Shown: piece by piece, positions 1 through 8,278 of the stretch
How the letters are laid out: each line of letters begins with the position of its first letter
Numbering within the stretch: position 1 is the stretch's first letter
From: an uncultured Enterorhabdus sp.
Lineage (GTDB): Bacteria; Actinomycetota; Coriobacteriia; Coriobacteriales; Eggerthellaceae
DNA: 64,000 bases
NCBI GenBank assembly: GCA_947649205.1
Contig: CANSQM010000004.1
Location: 45,452-109,451 of the forward strand
Reading direction: 5' to 3'
The notes under the pieces: model-generated
What the model saw: only the letters and a program-made list of their open reading frames with translations
Databases searched by the model: none
What the model was told of the DNA's origin: nothing
Program-made: the position numbers and the translations under genes

Positions 1-1774
1 CGTGGCCATGGAGAAGGAGGCGTACCCCATCAGGGAAATCAACGTGATGCTGACGCCTGAGGCACGCTCCCAGGGCATCGATGGGCACGATCTAACGCAG
101 ATGATCGACGAGGGGACCTCGCGGGGCGCATCCGCGCACACGCTCTTCTCCCGGCAGACCCTTTCCGGCTACACCCTCATGGTCGTGCAGGTCATCACTG
201 TGGTGCTCGCCGCCTTCGCGTTGATCCTGTTCGTGGTGGCCCTCATCCTGTGCCTGCATACGGCGTCCTCAAGCATACAGAGCAGCTATGCCGACTGGGG
301 TGTACTGAAAGGAGTGGGGCTTCCGCGCAACGGGCTGCGCAGGGCCCTTGTCATGCAATACGCGCTCTCTGCGCTCATCGGCCTCGCTCTCGGCTTCCTC
401 GCCGGCTGCCTTCTGGAACCGCTTTTCTGGCCGGCGTTCTTGCCCATCACGGGCATCCTCGTGGTCGAGGCATCCTTTCCTTGGGCGGCCATCGGCTGCT
501 GCGCCGCTCTGTTGGCGGCCCTCATGGCATGCGTTGCCGTGATGGCGCGCAAGATAGGACGCATCACACCTTTGGCGGCACTCCGGCAAGGCGACGGCGA
601 CATCCGCTTCTCTCCTCGCGGGGCGAGCGCGATATCGGGCCGTCGCTTGAAGACGTCGCTGGCATGGCGCGCGATCATATCTGAGAAGGGGCGCTATGCG
701 GGCATTGGCATCTGCTCGCTGCTGCTGTGCGCTTTCGTTGCGTTGTGCTTCGGAATCGGCGGTGCGGTTGCTGGCGACGACGCGGTATACAAGGCTTTCG
801 GTGTGTGGAAGAGCGACGGCTCGGTTCGCTTCGACGGGCAGGAGGTGAGCCTTGACGAGGTGCGCGAGACCATTGAGGGTATCTCCCCTATAACGCACGA
901 GTGGGAAGAGGGCGCTGCGGTGCTCAACCTGAACGGCGAGGCCTGCACCTTCGTCGGGCTTTCCGACACGGGCGTTTTGGAAGAGGCGTCCATCGTCTCG
1001 GGACGCGCGCCCAAGCATGACAACGAGGCGCTCGTGGGATTGAGCCTCGCCCGCACCAAGGGTCTTTCAGTGGGCGATGAGCTGGAGGTGGAGAAGGGCG
1101 ACGGCGAGGAGCGAACCTACATTGTGAGCGGGTTACTGTCATCGGTGCTCAACAGCGGCAATAGCGTTGTCCTCACCTATGAGGGGCTTCAGGAGTTGGC
1201 GGCGCCGGAATCGGAAGGCGCCGATGTTTCGCGCCAGTATCAGCTGGCCGACCCCGACAAGGCCGACGAGGTGGCAGAAGCGCTTGCAAGCCGCTTCGGG
1301 GACAGCGTTGACACCGAGTCGACCGGGTTGTTCGGATCGGCAACGAATATGCTCTTGCTCGTCAGGGACATGCTTACGGTCATAGGCTACGCGATGTCTG
1401 CCTTCGCGTTGGTTCTTGCCTGCGTTGCCGTGATGCTGACAAGCAGACGGACGCTTCTCTCTGAGCGCCGCGATATGGGCATCTATCGCGCCATGGGGTT
1501 CACGGCGGCCTCGCTGCGCGCCTCGTTCGCACTGCGCTTCCTCGTCGTGTCGGCGGTGGGCGCCTTGGCGGGATCGGCCCTCACGATGGCAGCCGGGGGT
1601 GCCCTGATCAGCACGCTGTTCAGCCTGTTCGGTGTCGGCGCGTTCAGCCTCGCCCTGCCGGCCTGGGAGGCGCTTGCCATCAGCGCGGCCTTCGCTCTGG
1701 CCTTCGCGCTTTCGGCCTTCGGGATGTCGAGGAGAATCAAGGAGGTGAGCGTCCGCGAGCTTGTGGTGGAGTAA
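1..1774 (+). CDS. FtsX/MacB-type ABC transporter permease, 5' end cut off by the window
   Basis: The frame is open from the left edge, so the true start probably lies outside the window. At least 590 residues are present. Hydrophobic segments are seen at about residues 55-85, 115-150, 155-185 and 230-255, then a soluble region of about 200 residues, then segments at about 460-490, 510-540 and 555-580. This is the layout of FtsX-family permeases with two FtsX domains, which work with an ABC ATPase in export of peptides or lipids or in cell-envelope processes. Short cytoplasmic stretches such as YRAMGFTAASLRASFALRF, before a membrane segment, are typical of the family. The ATPase partner is not in the window and would be expected upstream. 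The substrate cannot be inferred. Confidence 0.85.
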   Translation, partial: VAMEKEAYPIREINVMLTPEARSQGIDGHDLTQMIDEGTSRGASAHTLFSRQTLSGYTLMVVQVITVVLAAFALILFVVALILCLHTASSSIQSSYADWGVLKGVGLPRNGLRRALVMQYALSALIGLALGFLAGCLLEPLFWPAFLPITGILVVEASFPWAAIGCCAALLAALMACVAVMARKIGRITPLAALRQGDGDIRFSPRGASAISGRRLKTSLAWRAIISEKGRYAGIGICSLLLCAFVALCFGIGGAVAGDDAVYKAFGVWKSDGSVRFDGQEVSLDEVRETIEGISPITHEWEEGAAVLNLNGEACTFVGLSDTGVLEEASIVSGRAPKHDNEALVGLSLARTKGLSVGDELEVEKGDGEERTYIVSGLLSSVLNSGNSVVLTYEGLQELAAPESEGADVSRQYQLADPDKADEVAEALASRFGDSVDTESTGLFGSATNMLLLVRDMLTVIGYAMSAFALVLACVAVMLTSRRTLLSERRDMGIYRAMGFTAASLRASFALRFLVVSAVGALAGSALTMAAGGALISTLFSLFGVGAFSLALPAWEALAISAAFALAFALSAFGMSRRIKEVSVRELVVE

Positions 1775-1822
1775 TGCCACTGCATATGCGGAAAGCTTCT
1801 CTGCCCGGCGGCCTGAGAGCCG

Positions 1823-2128
1823 ACGGGGAGGCCCGTTCCCCGCCTGCGAAAGCTCGAACAGCGCCATCGAGCTTTCGCCGCCGAGCTAGCGGAAATCACC
1901 CGCGGCACCTGGGTAGGCGTCTGCAGGCTTCCCGAATAACGGGGCCTCGCACGGCGCCTGCTCGACCACATCCGCACCGAGGCGTCCGCCATGGGCCGCA
2001 GCCACCTGTACCTGGCTACCGTCCTCGTAGGGCTCTACGAGAAATGCGGCTGGGAGCACGTTGGAGAAGTGAACGAGCTCGGCGGCGGCCCAATCCGCCT
2101 CTACGGCACCAACGCTCTTCTGCAATAA
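1823..2128 (+). pseudogene. Broken GNAT acetyltransferase remnant
   Basis: No intact gene fills this gap, but one frame ending at the TAA at 2126-2128 reads as a GNAT C-terminus: LYEKCGWEHVGEVNELGG followed by GPIRLYGTNAL. The phrase LYEKCGWE is the usual last helix and strand of GNAT enzymes. Upstream in the same frame, RLRKLEQRHRAFAAELAEI fits an N-terminal part of the fold, but a TAA stop (1922-1924) interrupts it, and the central acetyl-CoA-binding loop seems to be missing. No start codon with a ribosome site is evident. I infer a decayed acetyltransferase gene with an internal deletion and a nonsense codon. Confidence 0.6.
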
Positions 2129-2167
2129 GAGGGAGGGAGTGCTCTCGGATACCCCCGCCATCGGTCG

Positions 2168-3214
2168 CTAATCGAGATCGTAATGGGCCAGAACGTACTG
2201 GTCGAAGAAGGGCAAGAGCAAGCGCACGTAGCCGCGTTCCTCCCCTGAAATAATGCCCTTGCGGATAAGGCGCTGGCGGTAGGGATTAAACTCGTTGGTG
2301 CTGAGCCCCAGCAGTGCACGTATGTCGCCAATGCAGCCCGACTTTACCTGGGCAATGCCGTAAAGCACCTCGCGATCTTTGCGCGAAAGTTCAGACCATA
2401 CCTTGTCGTAGGCGTACTCGTCGAGGTACTGACGCGCAAGTTGCTGAGTTGTCCGGGCGTCGTCGGCGTTCTCCCAAGCGAAATAGCCGAGCACTTGAAA
2501 CGCAAAGGAATACCCCTTGGTCAGCTTCGCAAGGGCCATCCCCTCTTGTTCATCCAGCCCAAGAACGGACTGGTAATCTTCGGCAATGGTTCCGACATTC
2601 AAAGGGCCAAGGTGGATTTTGGGCGCTCGGTAGAGGAAGGTCAGGCTCTTCTCATCCTGAAGGGCACTCACGTTCTCGTACAGCCCCGTCATCAGGAGGT
2701 AGACGGGGAGGTCTTGGCGGAGAAAAATCTGGAAGGCAGCGGCGAATGCCCTCATCTGAGGGGTGTTGGTAACCTCGTCAACGCTGATCAGCAGGCGCTT
2801 GCCCTTCTTTTTCAGGCTGAGCAGCATTTTCTGGAGAGCCGTCTCTATCTCGGTGATGGGAGCGGCGCCCTTGACCTCCAGACCGAACCCGAAGAACGAG
2901 AGGTTGATCTCGGCCGACTGGAAGAGGCGCGCGAGCTCGTTTTCGCTGGACAGCTTCGCGGCAAGGCTGGTCAGCAAGTCTCGCTCGGGATTGAGCTCAA
3001 CACTTATCCAGTCCTTCTGGGAGGCGATTTTGCGAGCGGTTTCAGTCATGAACACCGTCTTGCCCGACCCGCGAATGCCGGTGACCATATACACTTGCTG
3101 AGTGCTTGGCTCACCGAGGAAGGCGTCAATGACCTGCTGAGACTGAGCTGCTCGCGCGATGAGTTGAGTGGGCTCCTTGCCGAATGTCAGGGTGTAAGGA
3201 TTCTGCTTTCCCAT
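2168..3214 (-). CDS. Stand-alone AAA/STAND-like ATPase with C-terminal winged helix
   Basis: The protein has 348 residues. Walker A is GIRGSGKT (residues 46-53) and Walker B is LLISVDE (141-147), followed by TN as a sensor-like position. The C-terminal 90 residues (from about 260) look like a winged helix with REVLYGIAQV and NPYRQRLIRKGIISG. The family is the AAA-type ATPases often annotated simply as ATP-binding protein; no specific role is established. The start is well supported by GAGGAGG a few bases upstream. A five-copy TTTACTGT array lies immediately upstream (3230-3298), suggesting tight or autogenous regulation. It is a distant relative of the ATPase at 58198-59340, sharing the N-terminal lead-in, Walker motifs and C-terminal winged helix. 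It has no obvious partner gene; decayed sequence lies on both sides. Confidence 0.75.
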   Translation of the reverse strand: MGKQNPYTLTFGKEPTQLIARAAQSQQVIDAFLGEPSTQQVYMVTGIRGSGKTVFMTETARKIASQKDWISVELNPERDLLTSLAAKLSSENELARLFQSAEINLSFFGFGLEVKGAAPITEIETALQKMLLSLKKKGKRLLISVDEVTNTPQMRAFAAAFQIFLRQDLPVYLLMTGLYENVSALQDEKSLTFLYRAPKIHLGPLNVGTIAEDYQSVLGLDEQEGMALAKLTKGYSFAFQVLGYFAWENADDARTTQQLARQYLDEYAYDKVWSELSRKDREVLYGIAQVKSGCIGDIRALLGLSTNEFNPYRQRLIRKGIISGEERGYVRLLLPFFDQYVLAHYDLD

Positions 3215-3229
3215 AGCGCCTCCTCAAGT

Positions 3230-3298
3230 TTTACTGTTCTTCAAAGTTTTTACTGTCGTTTACTGTTTCTTGTATTTTTTACTGTCGTTTACTGTTTT
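3230..3298. repeat. Iterated TTTACTGT operator-like array
   Basis: TTTACTGT occurs five times, at 3230-3237, 3249-3256, 3259-3266, 3278-3285 and 3288-3295. The last four copies form two near-identical 22-bp blocks (3247-3268 and 3276-3297) exactly 29 bp apart, each holding two copies separated by CG. The array ends 16 bp before the start codon of the minus-strand ATPase, so it lies in its promoter/leader. The AT-rich composition contrasts with the GC-rich surroundings. Confidence 0.75.
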
Positions 3299-3915
3299 GT
3301 CAAGAAGGGAGTGGAGGAGGCCGAAATCCCTACAAGTGCCGAAGGTTGGTGCGGTAGCTCCGCAGACGCTCCTCACCAATGTCAGCAATGACGGCGTCGA
3401 GAGCCGCGAGGAGCTCCTCCCCGCTGCTCGGGCAAACGACCCTGCAGCATCACCGGGTTGGAGGCGCCCAGCATGGCGAACTCGGTCGGCACGAAAGGAG
3501 GCCCGGTGACCATAGGCGATCAATCCCGAGGCGATATTGAGCAGCTTGGTACGTGGATTCGCGCGTGCACACCCGCGCGCATGGTGTTTAGGAAGCCGAG
3601 CAGATACGCAAAGCGCTGATGGGATTCGATCAGAATATCACACTTGGCACGCCCGCCGCCATCCCCTCCGACCCGGCGTCGATAGGCGCGGGCATATTGG
3701 GTAAGGCCCGCGCCATCAACCGTTCCGCCGTCGCTCCTTCGTCGTCCCCTTGTCACAGCGGCTACAGCTTGATGGCAACCCGGGCCTCTGCCGCACCGTG
3801 CCGCATTCGTCGCCTACGATACCCCGAAGCGCTCGAAAAACCGCTGAGACGGCACGAGGCGCGAGGTACCGAGGACGCGACCGCCGAGGCGGGGCGTCGG
3901 GTGAAAGGAGCTGTC
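3299..3915. other. Gene-free stretch with decayed coding sequence
   Basis: No open frame here has a convincing start and ribosome site. On the minus strand, two fragments in different frames look coding: EELLAALDAVIADIGEERL ending at the TAG at 3330-3332, and, just upstream in another frame, VPTEFAMLGASNPVMLQGRL (about 3430-3500). A third piece, SHQRFAYLLGFLNTMRAG (about 3575-3630), lies further upstream. Together they suggest a frameshifted gene that I cannot identify. The plus-strand frame that runs into the ferritin-like gene (3619-3915) looks like a shadow. Confidence 0.4.
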
Positions 3916-4209
3916 ATGGCCATTATTTCTGATCCGTTTGTCATGGAAGTGCCGCGGAAGCTGACCGATCAGGAGCTCATCAACGCGATCCGCCAGGACA
4001 TCATCGGCGAGCTGGAAGCCATTCACGAGTACGATGCCCACGTGCAGGCGACAGACAACGAAGACGCGAAGAAGGTGCTCTCCGACATTCGCGACGAAGA
4101 ACGTGAGCACATGGGCGAGCTGCTGGAACTGCTGGAGCGCCTGGCCCCCGACGAGAAGGGCCTCCACGATGAGGGCCGCGAAGAAGTGCGCGAGATGCTG
4201 GACAAGTAG
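3916..4209 (+). CDS. Small ferritin-like / rubrerythrin-like di-iron protein
   Basis: The protein has 97 residues starting at the ATG at 3916, chosen because GAAAGGAG ends 5 bases before it; the longer upstream frame has no such support. The core is two helices with carboxylate and histidine ligands: GELEAIHEYDAHV followed about 30 residues later by DIRDEEREHMGELLELL. The E...EY and DEExEH pattern is that of short ferritin-like proteins, including encapsulin-cargo ferritins and the small rubrerythrin-like proteins of anaerobes. A half-length four-helix bundle of this kind would need to dimerise. A role in iron handling or peroxide protection is likely, but no encapsulin shell gene lies nearby. 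It ends just before a strong hairpin terminator. Confidence 0.8.
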   Translation: MAIISDPFVMEVPRKLTDQELINAIRQDIIGELEAIHEYDAHVQATDNEDAKKVLSDIRDEEREHMGELLELLERLAPDEKGLHDEGREEVREMLDK

Positions 4210-4257
4210 CCCCATCCGCCGAATACCGCTGCGAGCCCCTTCGCCCGCAGCACGGAG

Positions 4258-4293
4258 AGGGCCCGGCACGTCATGACGACTGCCGGGCCCTTC
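4258..4293. terminator. Bidirectional rho-independent-like hairpin
   Basis: Perfect 11-bp arms AGGGCCCGGCA (4258-4268) and TGCCGGGCCCT (4281-4291) flank a 12-base loop. It lies between the convergent ferritin-like gene and the HAD gene. The T-run is weak. Confidence 0.75.
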
Positions 4294-4420
4294 CACAATT
4301 GTTGGAGAAACGGGGTGATTGCCCTCTCGCCGTGCACCTGTCGCTTCCCGAAGGCCGGCCGCGCCTCCGTTCTTGGCCTGCTCGCCCACCGCGGTTCGCC
4401 CACGAAGCGGGGGAGGCCTC

Positions 4421-5071
4421 CTACGCCCCCAGCCGGTCGGCCAGATCAGCCAGCGAGGCGCACTCGATGGAGGGGTGCTGCGCGGCAAGCTCGTCGGCGG
4501 GGAACATGCCCCACAGCGCCGCCACCGTGGGGCAGCCGGCAGCGTTGCCCGCCTGGATGTCATAGGGACTGTCGCCCACGTAGAGGCAGCGAGCCGGTGC
4601 CACGCCCAGCCGCTCGCACCCGTGCAGAATAGGGCCGGGCGCCGGTTTGTGCTCGGGCCAGTCGTCGTGGCCGATGAGGAACGAGAAGTACTCGGCGATA
4701 CCGCTCATCTCCAGCCCACGCTGGGCCATGGCGTGGCGCTTCGACGTGACCACCCCCATGGGCAGTCCCGCCGCTCGCAAGCGCTCGAGAGCCGCCTTCG
4801 TGTCGTCGAAGGCGCTAATGTGCGCATCATGGACACCGTCGTTGTGATCGCGGTACATCTGCATGATTTCCGCCGCCCGCGCCTCATCGCCTTCGGTGAA
4901 GTGAAGCATCTGGTCGTACAGCGGCGTGCCCACACCAGCCATCAGCTCCCTGTCTGACAGCGAGCAACCGAGCCCGTCGTTCACCGCATAGCGCATCGAC
5001 GTCAGAATGATGTCATAGGTGTCAATCAACGTCCCATCCGCATCAAACAAGATGCCTTCGATATGATTCAC
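4421..5071 (-). CDS. HAD-superfamily phosphatase, phosphoglycolate-phosphatase-like
   Basis: The protein has 216 residues. Motif I is FDADGTLID, with nucleophile and acid-base aspartates D10 and D12. Motif II is VVTSKR, motif III the lysine in HKPAPGP, and motif IV YVGDSPYDI. A helical cap domain (about residues 15-85) follows motif I, as in the Gph/PpaX/beta-phosphoglucomutase subgroup. The length matches single-domain HAD hydrolases of about 210-230 residues. Family members remove phosphate from phosphoglycolate, pyrophosphate or sugar phosphates; the sequence does not settle the substrate. It is a single gene converging on the ferritin-like gene. Confidence 0.85.
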   Translation of the reverse strand: MNHIEGILFDADGTLIDTYDIILTSMRYAVNDGLGCSLSDRELMAGVGTPLYDQMLHFTEGDEARAAEIMQMYRDHNDGVHDAHISAFDDTKAALERLRAAGLPMGVVTSKRHAMAQRGLEMSGIAEYFSFLIGHDDWPEHKPAPGPILHGCERLGVAPARCLYVGDSPYDIQAGNAAGCPTVAALWGMFPADELAAQHPSIECASLADLADRLGA

Positions 5072-5239
5072 AGGCCAGCCTTTCTCGTAATCTCGTAAAA
5101 CTATTCACCTGATGTTTTTGTCCACATCCAATATAGAGTCGCTCAAGACACCGCGCGCTCCATAACTATTGCCTAAATGGTCATTTGGCTGCGCAAGTTG
5201 CTCCAATCTGAGCCAAATGCCCTTATGTTAATCAGCACA

Positions 5240-5542
5240 TCAGCGAAATAGCTCTACGTGAGAACTGGTTCTCTGGAGACAAGCGATCCCGCCGTCAACG
5301 CACCAGATGAGAAGCCAGTCTCCAACGTTGGCGACATGGCACTCGCTGCTTCCCTCCCATTTGCCTGAAAGCCGGTGCATGTTGTGCCGACGTTTCAATA
5401 CCTCGATCGATTCGGCGCTGTTGCCCAAAATAAGATCGATCACGGACTCCAGATCGGAGAGATTCCAATTGCGCTTGGTGGCTTTCTTTTTTAGATCTCT
5501 GCTAAATGCTGGCGTGAATTTCGCCTCAAGACGGACGCTCAT
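5240..5542 (-). CDS. yafQ: YafQ-family mRNA interferase toxin
   Basis: The protein has 100 residues with the RelE/YafQ fold pattern: a basic N-terminal helix (FSRDLKKKATKR), then GKWEGSSECHVANVGDWLLIW and the C-terminal RTSSHVELF. The C-terminal SH.ELF segment matches YafQ, where that histidine is catalytic. YafQ cleaves mRNA on the ribosome. The gene overlaps the upstream antitoxin gene by 4 bp (ATGA), the usual coupled arrangement. Expression should come from the antitoxin promoter at 5812-5875. Confidence 0.9.
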   Translation of the reverse strand: MSVRLEAKFTPAFSRDLKKKATKRNWNLSDLESVIDLILGNSAESIEVLKRRHNMHRLSGKWEGSSECHVANVGDWLLIWCVDGGIACLQRTSSHVELFR

Positions 5543-5811
5543 GCCAAAGCAGCCTGAATAAGATCATGACCGCTGCGATAACTTTCGCCTGATCCGCTCG
5601 CAATCATTTCCTTTGTCTCCCGAATGGCGATCAAACTTTCTTCATTGGGCTGCTCGTAATCAAACGAGAGAGGAAGTGCGTTAGTGTTCACAATCTGCGT
5701 TAGAAATGCCCGCATCGCAGTTGAAATATCAAGCCCATAATGCTCGACGACTCGCGAAGCCTCATCCTTAAGATCGCTATCAAGCCGGATGGTGAGAGTG
5801 CTGGCAGCCAT
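5539..5811 (-). CDS. dinJ: DinJ/RelB-family ribbon-helix-helix antitoxin
   Basis: The protein has 90 residues. The N-terminal ribbon-helix-helix reads LTIRLDSDLKDEASRVVEHY then GLDISTAMRAFLTQIV, the classic DinJ signature. The C-terminal half is acidic and would wrap the YafQ toxin. The gene precedes yafQ with a 4-bp overlap. A perfect palindrome 43 bp upstream is the probable binding site of the DinJ-YafQ complex. Confidence 0.9.
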   Translation of the reverse strand: MAASTLTIRLDSDLKDEASRVVEHYGLDISTAMRAFLTQIVNTNALPLSFDYEQPNEESLIAIRETKEMIASGSGESYRSGHDLIQAALA

Positions 5812-5854
5812 AATTGCCTCCCTGTTTGCGTGCGTATGACCGTCTATATGATAA

Positions 5855-5872
5855 CGTTTGTATGTACAAACG
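5855..5872. promoter_or_regulatory. Palindromic operator of the dinJ-yafQ pair
   Basis: CGTTTGTA and TACAAACG (8-bp perfect arms) are separated by TG, 43 bp upstream of the dinJ start. Autorepression through ribbon-helix-helix antitoxins at such sites is established for the family. Confidence 0.75.
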
Positions 5873-6201
5873 TCAATTTAGTTAATCATATCACAGCAAG
5901 GAAGTGTAAATACATGGTGCCTGGGACCGAGCTTTGGCACCGCGGCAGCCTCCGAAGGGAGGAGCCGAAGCTTTCGGCATGGGGCGGAATGGCCTCTGGC
6001 CTGTTCAAGAGCTAACGGTAAACGTCACGGCACAACCAACTACGAACTACGCGACAACGCCAACGCATCAACTCGAACGTTCCACTGAATCCCCAAGGGG
6101 AAAGTTGCCCCATGCCCGGAAAAGTTCACGAGCGCGAATCCGACGAGGAAGCGGCCGCTCTCCATCTGAGGGCCCGACATCCGTCGCCGCGCGACCGCTT
6201 T
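5873..6201. other. Intergenic stretch with possible RNA stem
   Basis: No supported gene. A possible stem pairs AGCTTTGGC (5929-5937) with GCCGAAGCT (about 5963-5971) around an inner CCTCC/GGAGG. A short plus-strand frame from the ATG at 5913 has no ribosome site. Otherwise I see nothing. Confidence 0.4.
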
Positions 6202-6708
6202 CTACAGTTCCACCTCGAACGTCTGGGTCTGGTTCGCCAGATCAAGCTCAAGCTGGATGGCGGCGATCTTCTCAGAGAGGGCCTCGTAATCCCGCTCGGC
6301 CTGGCGCACGTCGTAGTTGGCATAGCGGTATTCCACCGTCGTGGCACCACCGCCCACCAAGCGTTCGCCGAGGCGCATCTTGGGCTGCTGCGCCCGCAGT
6401 TCGGCCACACGGTCGCGCTCGTTGGATAACTGGGCCAGGGCAATCAGGGCCTCGTCGATGGTAAGCCCACACTGGGGAAGCACCGTTGCCATGTTGAACT
6501 GATGCAAGGCATGGCGCACGACCATCGTGGTGCGGTCGATTTCCGCCACCTTCGCCCGCGTCTCCTCATAGCTATACGCTGGAGGATCGGCCACTTCCTT
6601 ATCGCCGAGTACGTAGGTGCTGCGCTCTGCCTCAATACCGAGAATGAAGTCCTTCTCATCTTGCAGCCGGCGCAGATACTTGTTAGCGCTTGCCGACGTG
6701 AATTCCAT
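6202..6708 (-). CDS. Conserved-type hypothetical protein, helical, unknown function
   Basis: The protein has 168 residues. The ATG at 6708 is chosen because AAAGGGGGC precedes it; the frame stays open further upstream without a ribosome site. The sequence is strongly helical and charged, with heptad-like stretches (KYLRRLQDEKDFILGIEAER and ALIALAQLSNERDRVAELR) and a short strand segment with GGGATTVEYRYANYDV before a final helix. It has no signal peptide or membrane segment. The pattern resembles small cytosolic proteins annotated only as DUFs in Actinobacteria; I do not assign a function. It is monocistronic, 178 bp downstream of the next minus-strand gene. Confidence 0.6.
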   Translation of the reverse strand: MEFTSASANKYLRRLQDEKDFILGIEAERSTYVLGDKEVADPPAYSYEETRAKVAEIDRTTMVVRHALHQFNMATVLPQCGLTIDEALIALAQLSNERDRVAELRAQQPKMRLGERLVGGGATTVEYRYANYDVRQAERDYEALSEKIAAIQLELDLANQTQTFEVEL

Positions 6709-6886
6709 GGCAGCCCCCTTTCTTGGGCAGTCGCGGGTCGCCGCCCCTCGGGCAGAGCGACCGATGACAGCGCTCAGCATGCCCCAAACAATGCAGAAGT
6801 CGCAAGGGGCCGATTCTGCTCTGTTGGCAACTTGTAAGGCACCATGGCCCAAACTGCGCCCCTTGCAATACCGTCGCGCTTGGCGC

Positions 6887-7336
6887 TCACCCGATTGATG
6901 CCGTATCTCCGAGATGACATACGGCGTAGACGAACCGCGGCCGATCATCGAGCCGCTGGCGCAGAGCCAAGCGCCGGGCCAGGGCGTCGCGCTCCTTCCG
7001 GAGAGTCTCCAGCGCTGCTTCCAAGGCTGCCCGTTCGGCCCGATCATCGGCGGCACAAGCCCCCACGTCGCTACAGGATGCGGCAGGGCCGGCACGACCC
7101 GCAGCGCCACCCGCATCGGCTGCGGCCCGGCGACCCTGAACCACTACCGCCTTGAGATCCGCCCGGCGGTAGAGCGTGCTGCGGGCCACCCCTACGCGCT
7201 GGGCCACCTGGTAGAACGACGGAATCTTCCCCTCTGCCGCCAGGTCGTTCACCGCCGCCTGTACCCGCGCCTTCAACGACGATCCCCTTGCACCGGGCGT
7301 TACCTCAACGGCCCCCTTGTTCGTTCTCGCGCCCAT
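6887..7336 (-). CDS. HTH protein resembling the DUF6262 (Tn554 TnpC-like) family
   Basis: The protein has 149 residues from the ATG at 7336 (GAGGGAAG just upstream). The N-terminal half contains a helix-turn-helix, YQVAQRVGVARSTLYRRADL, and the C-terminal half a charged helix, ALEATLETLRKERD-like, then a short tail. This order, an HTH with TLYR followed by a coiled coil, is seen in the small third protein (TnpC/DUF6262) that accompanies Tn554-type recombinases. No recombinase gene is nearby, so this may be an orphan left by a mobile element or an unrelated regulator. An alanine-rich linker separates the two parts. Confidence 0.5.
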   Translation of the reverse strand: MGARTNKGAVEVTPGARGSSLKARVQAAVNDLAAEGKIPSFYQVAQRVGVARSTLYRRADLKAVVVQGRRAAADAGGAAGRAGPAASCSDVGACAADDRAERAALEAALETLRKERDALARRLALRQRLDDRPRFVYAVCHLGDTASIG

Positions 7337-7490
7337 AACTTCCCTCCAATTCCAAACATTTGTTCTTGTTTTGGAAGTTAGTGTAGCGCGAAAAAAGATT
7401 CCCCGTGACCCAAATTGAGGACACAGAACCTCGCGGAGGTCCCGTAGGCGATCTCCGCTGGACCATTGAGGGCCGCGACCGGACCAACAG

Positions 7491-8078
7491 CTAATAGAGA
7501 GCGGTTCGGAGCAGCGCGAACAAGGTTTCGTCGAGCGGCTTTTGATGGCGGGCAGCCTCCACCATGGTGTTCCAAATGAGGTTACAGAGAGGCTCGGGGG
7601 CAAGCGGGCCCACCAGCCGCTCGCGACGCACAGCCGCATCGCGCTCGAGCGCCACCTGCAAACCGCGCCGCACGTGGGCGAAGCTCGCGGCCTCCCGCCG
7701 ACGGGCCACGGCAAGATCGTAGGCACCCATCGCCGTCAGCCCCTCGAGAAAATCACTACGAAACTCTTCGAGGGCCCGAGCCATCTCGCCAGCCAGCTGG
7801 CGGCAAAAGTTCACGAAATCGCATGAACCGAGAGCAGCCTCGCCGTCTTCCGCCGCACAGCACCCCATACGATCAGTGAACGCCCGCTGCCAGAAGCGAC
7901 CCACCACATCGTTGACGAGATCGGACTTCGTGGGATATGAGTTGTACACCGTGCCCACGGCCACGCCGCACGCGCCAGCCACCGCGCGAATGCTCAGCGC
8001 CCCGAGCCCCCGGGTCGTGGCAATCTCGTAGGCCGCATCCAGAATCTGCTCTTTGCTGATGACGGGACGGTTGCCCAT
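7491..8078 (-). CDS. TetR-family transcriptional regulator
   Basis: The protein has 195 residues starting at the ATG at 8078, behind GAAGGTGG. The longer frame (to 8207) would add a tail unlike TetR proteins. The N-terminal HTH reads ILDAAYEIATTRGLGALSIR then GVAVGTVYNSYPTKSDL, typical of TetR. The C-terminal ligand domain gives no clue to the inducer. The gene is divergent from the membrane protein at 8279. Two GTTCAT-type palindromes lie between them (8109-8121, 8198-8233), so it probably represses both its own gene and the neighbour. Confidence 0.9.
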   Translation of the reverse strand: MGNRPVISKEQILDAAYEIATTRGLGALSIRAVAGACGVAVGTVYNSYPTKSDLVNDVVGRFWQRAFTDRMGCCAAEDGEAALGSCDFVNFCRQLAGEMARALEEFRSDFLEGLTAMGAYDLAVARRREAASFAHVRRGLQVALERDAAVRRERLVGPLAPEPLCNLIWNTMVEAARHQKPLDETLFALLRTALY

Positions 8079-8108
8079 GGCCACCTTCTCTCTCGGACGA
8101 TGAATCAT

Positions 8109-8121
8109 GTTCATTATGAAC
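8109..8121. promoter_or_regulatory. TetR operator, promoter-proximal copy
   Basis: GTTCAT-T-ATGAAC is a perfect 13-bp palindrome 30 bp upstream of the tetR start. It uses the same half-site as the larger operator at 8198-8233. Confidence 0.7.
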
Positions 8122-8197
8122 GAACGCTCGGCAACGAAACTGTGGAAACCGTGCGAACTCGCCCGATTATCCTTGCCACAGGCGCCCTTCCTTTCTA

Positions 8198-8233
8198 TTA
8201 TGAACATCGTTCATTAATGAACAGTGTTCATAA
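8198..8233. promoter_or_regulatory. 36-bp double palindrome operator
   Basis: Outer arms TTATGAACA and TGTTCATAA surround a central 12-bp palindrome TTCATTAATGAA, separated by TCG and CAG, so only those triplets break symmetry. It is 46 bp upstream of the start at 8279. It can be read as two overlapping TetR sites (GAAC/GTTC half-sites). Confidence 0.8.
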
Positions 8234-8278
8234 TAACGGCGCGCCCATTGCGCGCGACCTGCCACAGGAAGGATCCAT

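Noticed and set aside
3619..3915. N-terminal extension of the ferritin-like protein
   Set aside because: The extension is Arg/Ala-rich and unlike the family; a ribosome site just before 3916 fixes the start.
7402..7497. Short plus-strand frame ending GDLRWTIEGRDRTNS
   Set aside because: It looks slightly coding-like but has a stop shortly upstream, no start signal and no recognisable family.
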